Shown here one piece after another: positions 5,248 through 5,596 of a DNA stretch of 5,596 nucleotides; the first letter of the stretch is position 1, and each line of letters starts with the position of its first letter. Location of the stretch: assembly GCA_947074245.1 (NCBI GenBank), contig CAMTOW010000167.1, positions 1 through 5,596 of the forward strand, in the 5' to 3' direction. A program made the position numbers and the translations under genes. The notes beneath the pieces were generated by a model, which saw only the letters and a list, made by a program, of their open reading frames with translations, was not told the origin of the DNA and did no database searches. This DNA comes from an uncultured Bacteroidales bacterium. GTDB taxonomy: Bacteria > Bacteroidota > Bacteroidia > Bacteroidales > JAUNSR01.

Positions 5248-5583
5248 ATGAAAAGAGTTCTTCTTACTGCAATGCTATTTTGCGCACTAGGCGCAATGAC
5301 AATTACAGCACAGAATCAGGATAAAAAGGTTTGCGACAAAAAAGAAACCTGTACGAAAACGGACAAACAGGCAACTTGCCAGCAAGTTGAAAAACAAGAA
5401 AATAAAGAGGTGAAAGCCGATAAGAAAGCAAGTGGCGGTTGTTGCGGGTCGACCGCGAAAAAAGCAGACACGAAAACGGCTGACGCGAAAAAGGCAGAAG
5501 CGGATAAAGCTGCCAGCATCCGAACCCTGCAGCAGGCAGACAGCAAAAGCGAATGTAAAGCGAAAGCCAGTTGCACAAAACCG
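5248..5583 (+). CDS. Secreted Lys/Ala/Cys-rich protein, partial (3' end missing)
   Basis: This open frame runs off the contig end with no stop; 112 genuine residues are visible before adapter sequence begins. Residues 1-21 form a classical signal peptide (Lys-Arg, then LLTAMLFCALGAMTITA) with likely cleavage before Gln22. An N-terminal Gln after signal peptidase I is common in Bacteroidota. MLFC is a poor lipobox, so I do not call it a lipoprotein. The mature part is low-complexity, rich in Lys, Ala, Asp and Glu, with seven cysteines at 29, 35, 44, 65, 66, 103 and 109. A pattern C-x-x-K-x-x-C-T-K occurs twice (29-37 and 103-111), and a GGCCGS motif lies at 63-68. No family was recognised. Metal or thiol binding in the periplasm or outside is possible from the cysteines but not shown. 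The charged, repetitive sequence suggests a disordered protein. Confidence 0.75.
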
Positions 5584-5596
5584 AGATCGGAAGAGC
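5584..5596 (+). other. Illumina adapter remnant (artefact)
   Basis: The final 13 bases, AGATCGGAAGAGC, are identical to the common stem of Illumina TruSeq adapters and sit exactly at the contig end. They are not genomic. They happen to continue the reading frame of the truncated gene and would add the false residues RSEE. Confidence 0.95.

Noticed and set aside
5303..5578. Two minus-strand open frames opposite the last gene
   Set aside because: Their Ser/Phe/Leu-rich translations are the complement of a Lys/Ala-rich coding region, whereas the plus frame has a signal peptide and a promoter.

Overview
The window looks like the near-complete end of a contig from a Bacteroidota (probably Bacteroidales) genome of moderate GC. 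Several genes are preceded by the Bacteroidota -7 promoter element TAnnTTTG, and no start codon has an obvious strong Shine-Dalgarno sequence. The CysS, LolD-like and TcdA proteins also read like Bacteroidales versions. Genus cannot be settled from the sequence alone. The sequence has an artefact at its right edge: the last 13 bases match the Illumina adapter stem.

Layout. Positions 1-93 hold an array of four imperfect direct repeats that runs off the left edge. It is followed by the terminator of a minus-strand DJ-1/PfpI-family gene (133-660). This gene is divergent from an HxlR-family winged-helix regulator (827-1162, plus). The 166-bp gap between them carries two opposed candidate promoters and a perfect 16-bp inverted repeat that may be an operator. 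A shared hairpin (1163-1204) separates hxlR from a convergent Cof-type HAD phosphatase (1216-1995, minus), whose leader contains a terminator-like hairpin. Next come cysS (2213-3688, minus) with its own promoter and strong terminator, then a LolD-like ABC ATPase (3748-4398) and tcdA (4425-5135), both minus and probably co-transcribed. At the right end a divergent plus-strand gene (5248 onward) encodes a secreted Lys/Ala/Cys-rich protein, cut off by the contig end.

How the genes work together. tcdA (tRNA position-37 ct6A formation) and cysS (tRNA-Cys charging) both serve translation, and tcdA-lolD form an apparent two-gene operon. The HxlR/DJ-1 pair resembles a small stress-response unit (reactive electrophile or redox), with the regulator probably acting on itself and on the neighbour. 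No mobile element, CRISPR array, rRNA or tRNA was seen. The window is mostly housekeeping. Its least explained parts are the repeat array at the left edge, the intergenic operator region, and the truncated Cys-rich secreted protein. No gene-free stretch exceeds 300 bases; the longest is 1996-2212 and is described through its leader hairpin, promoter and terminator.
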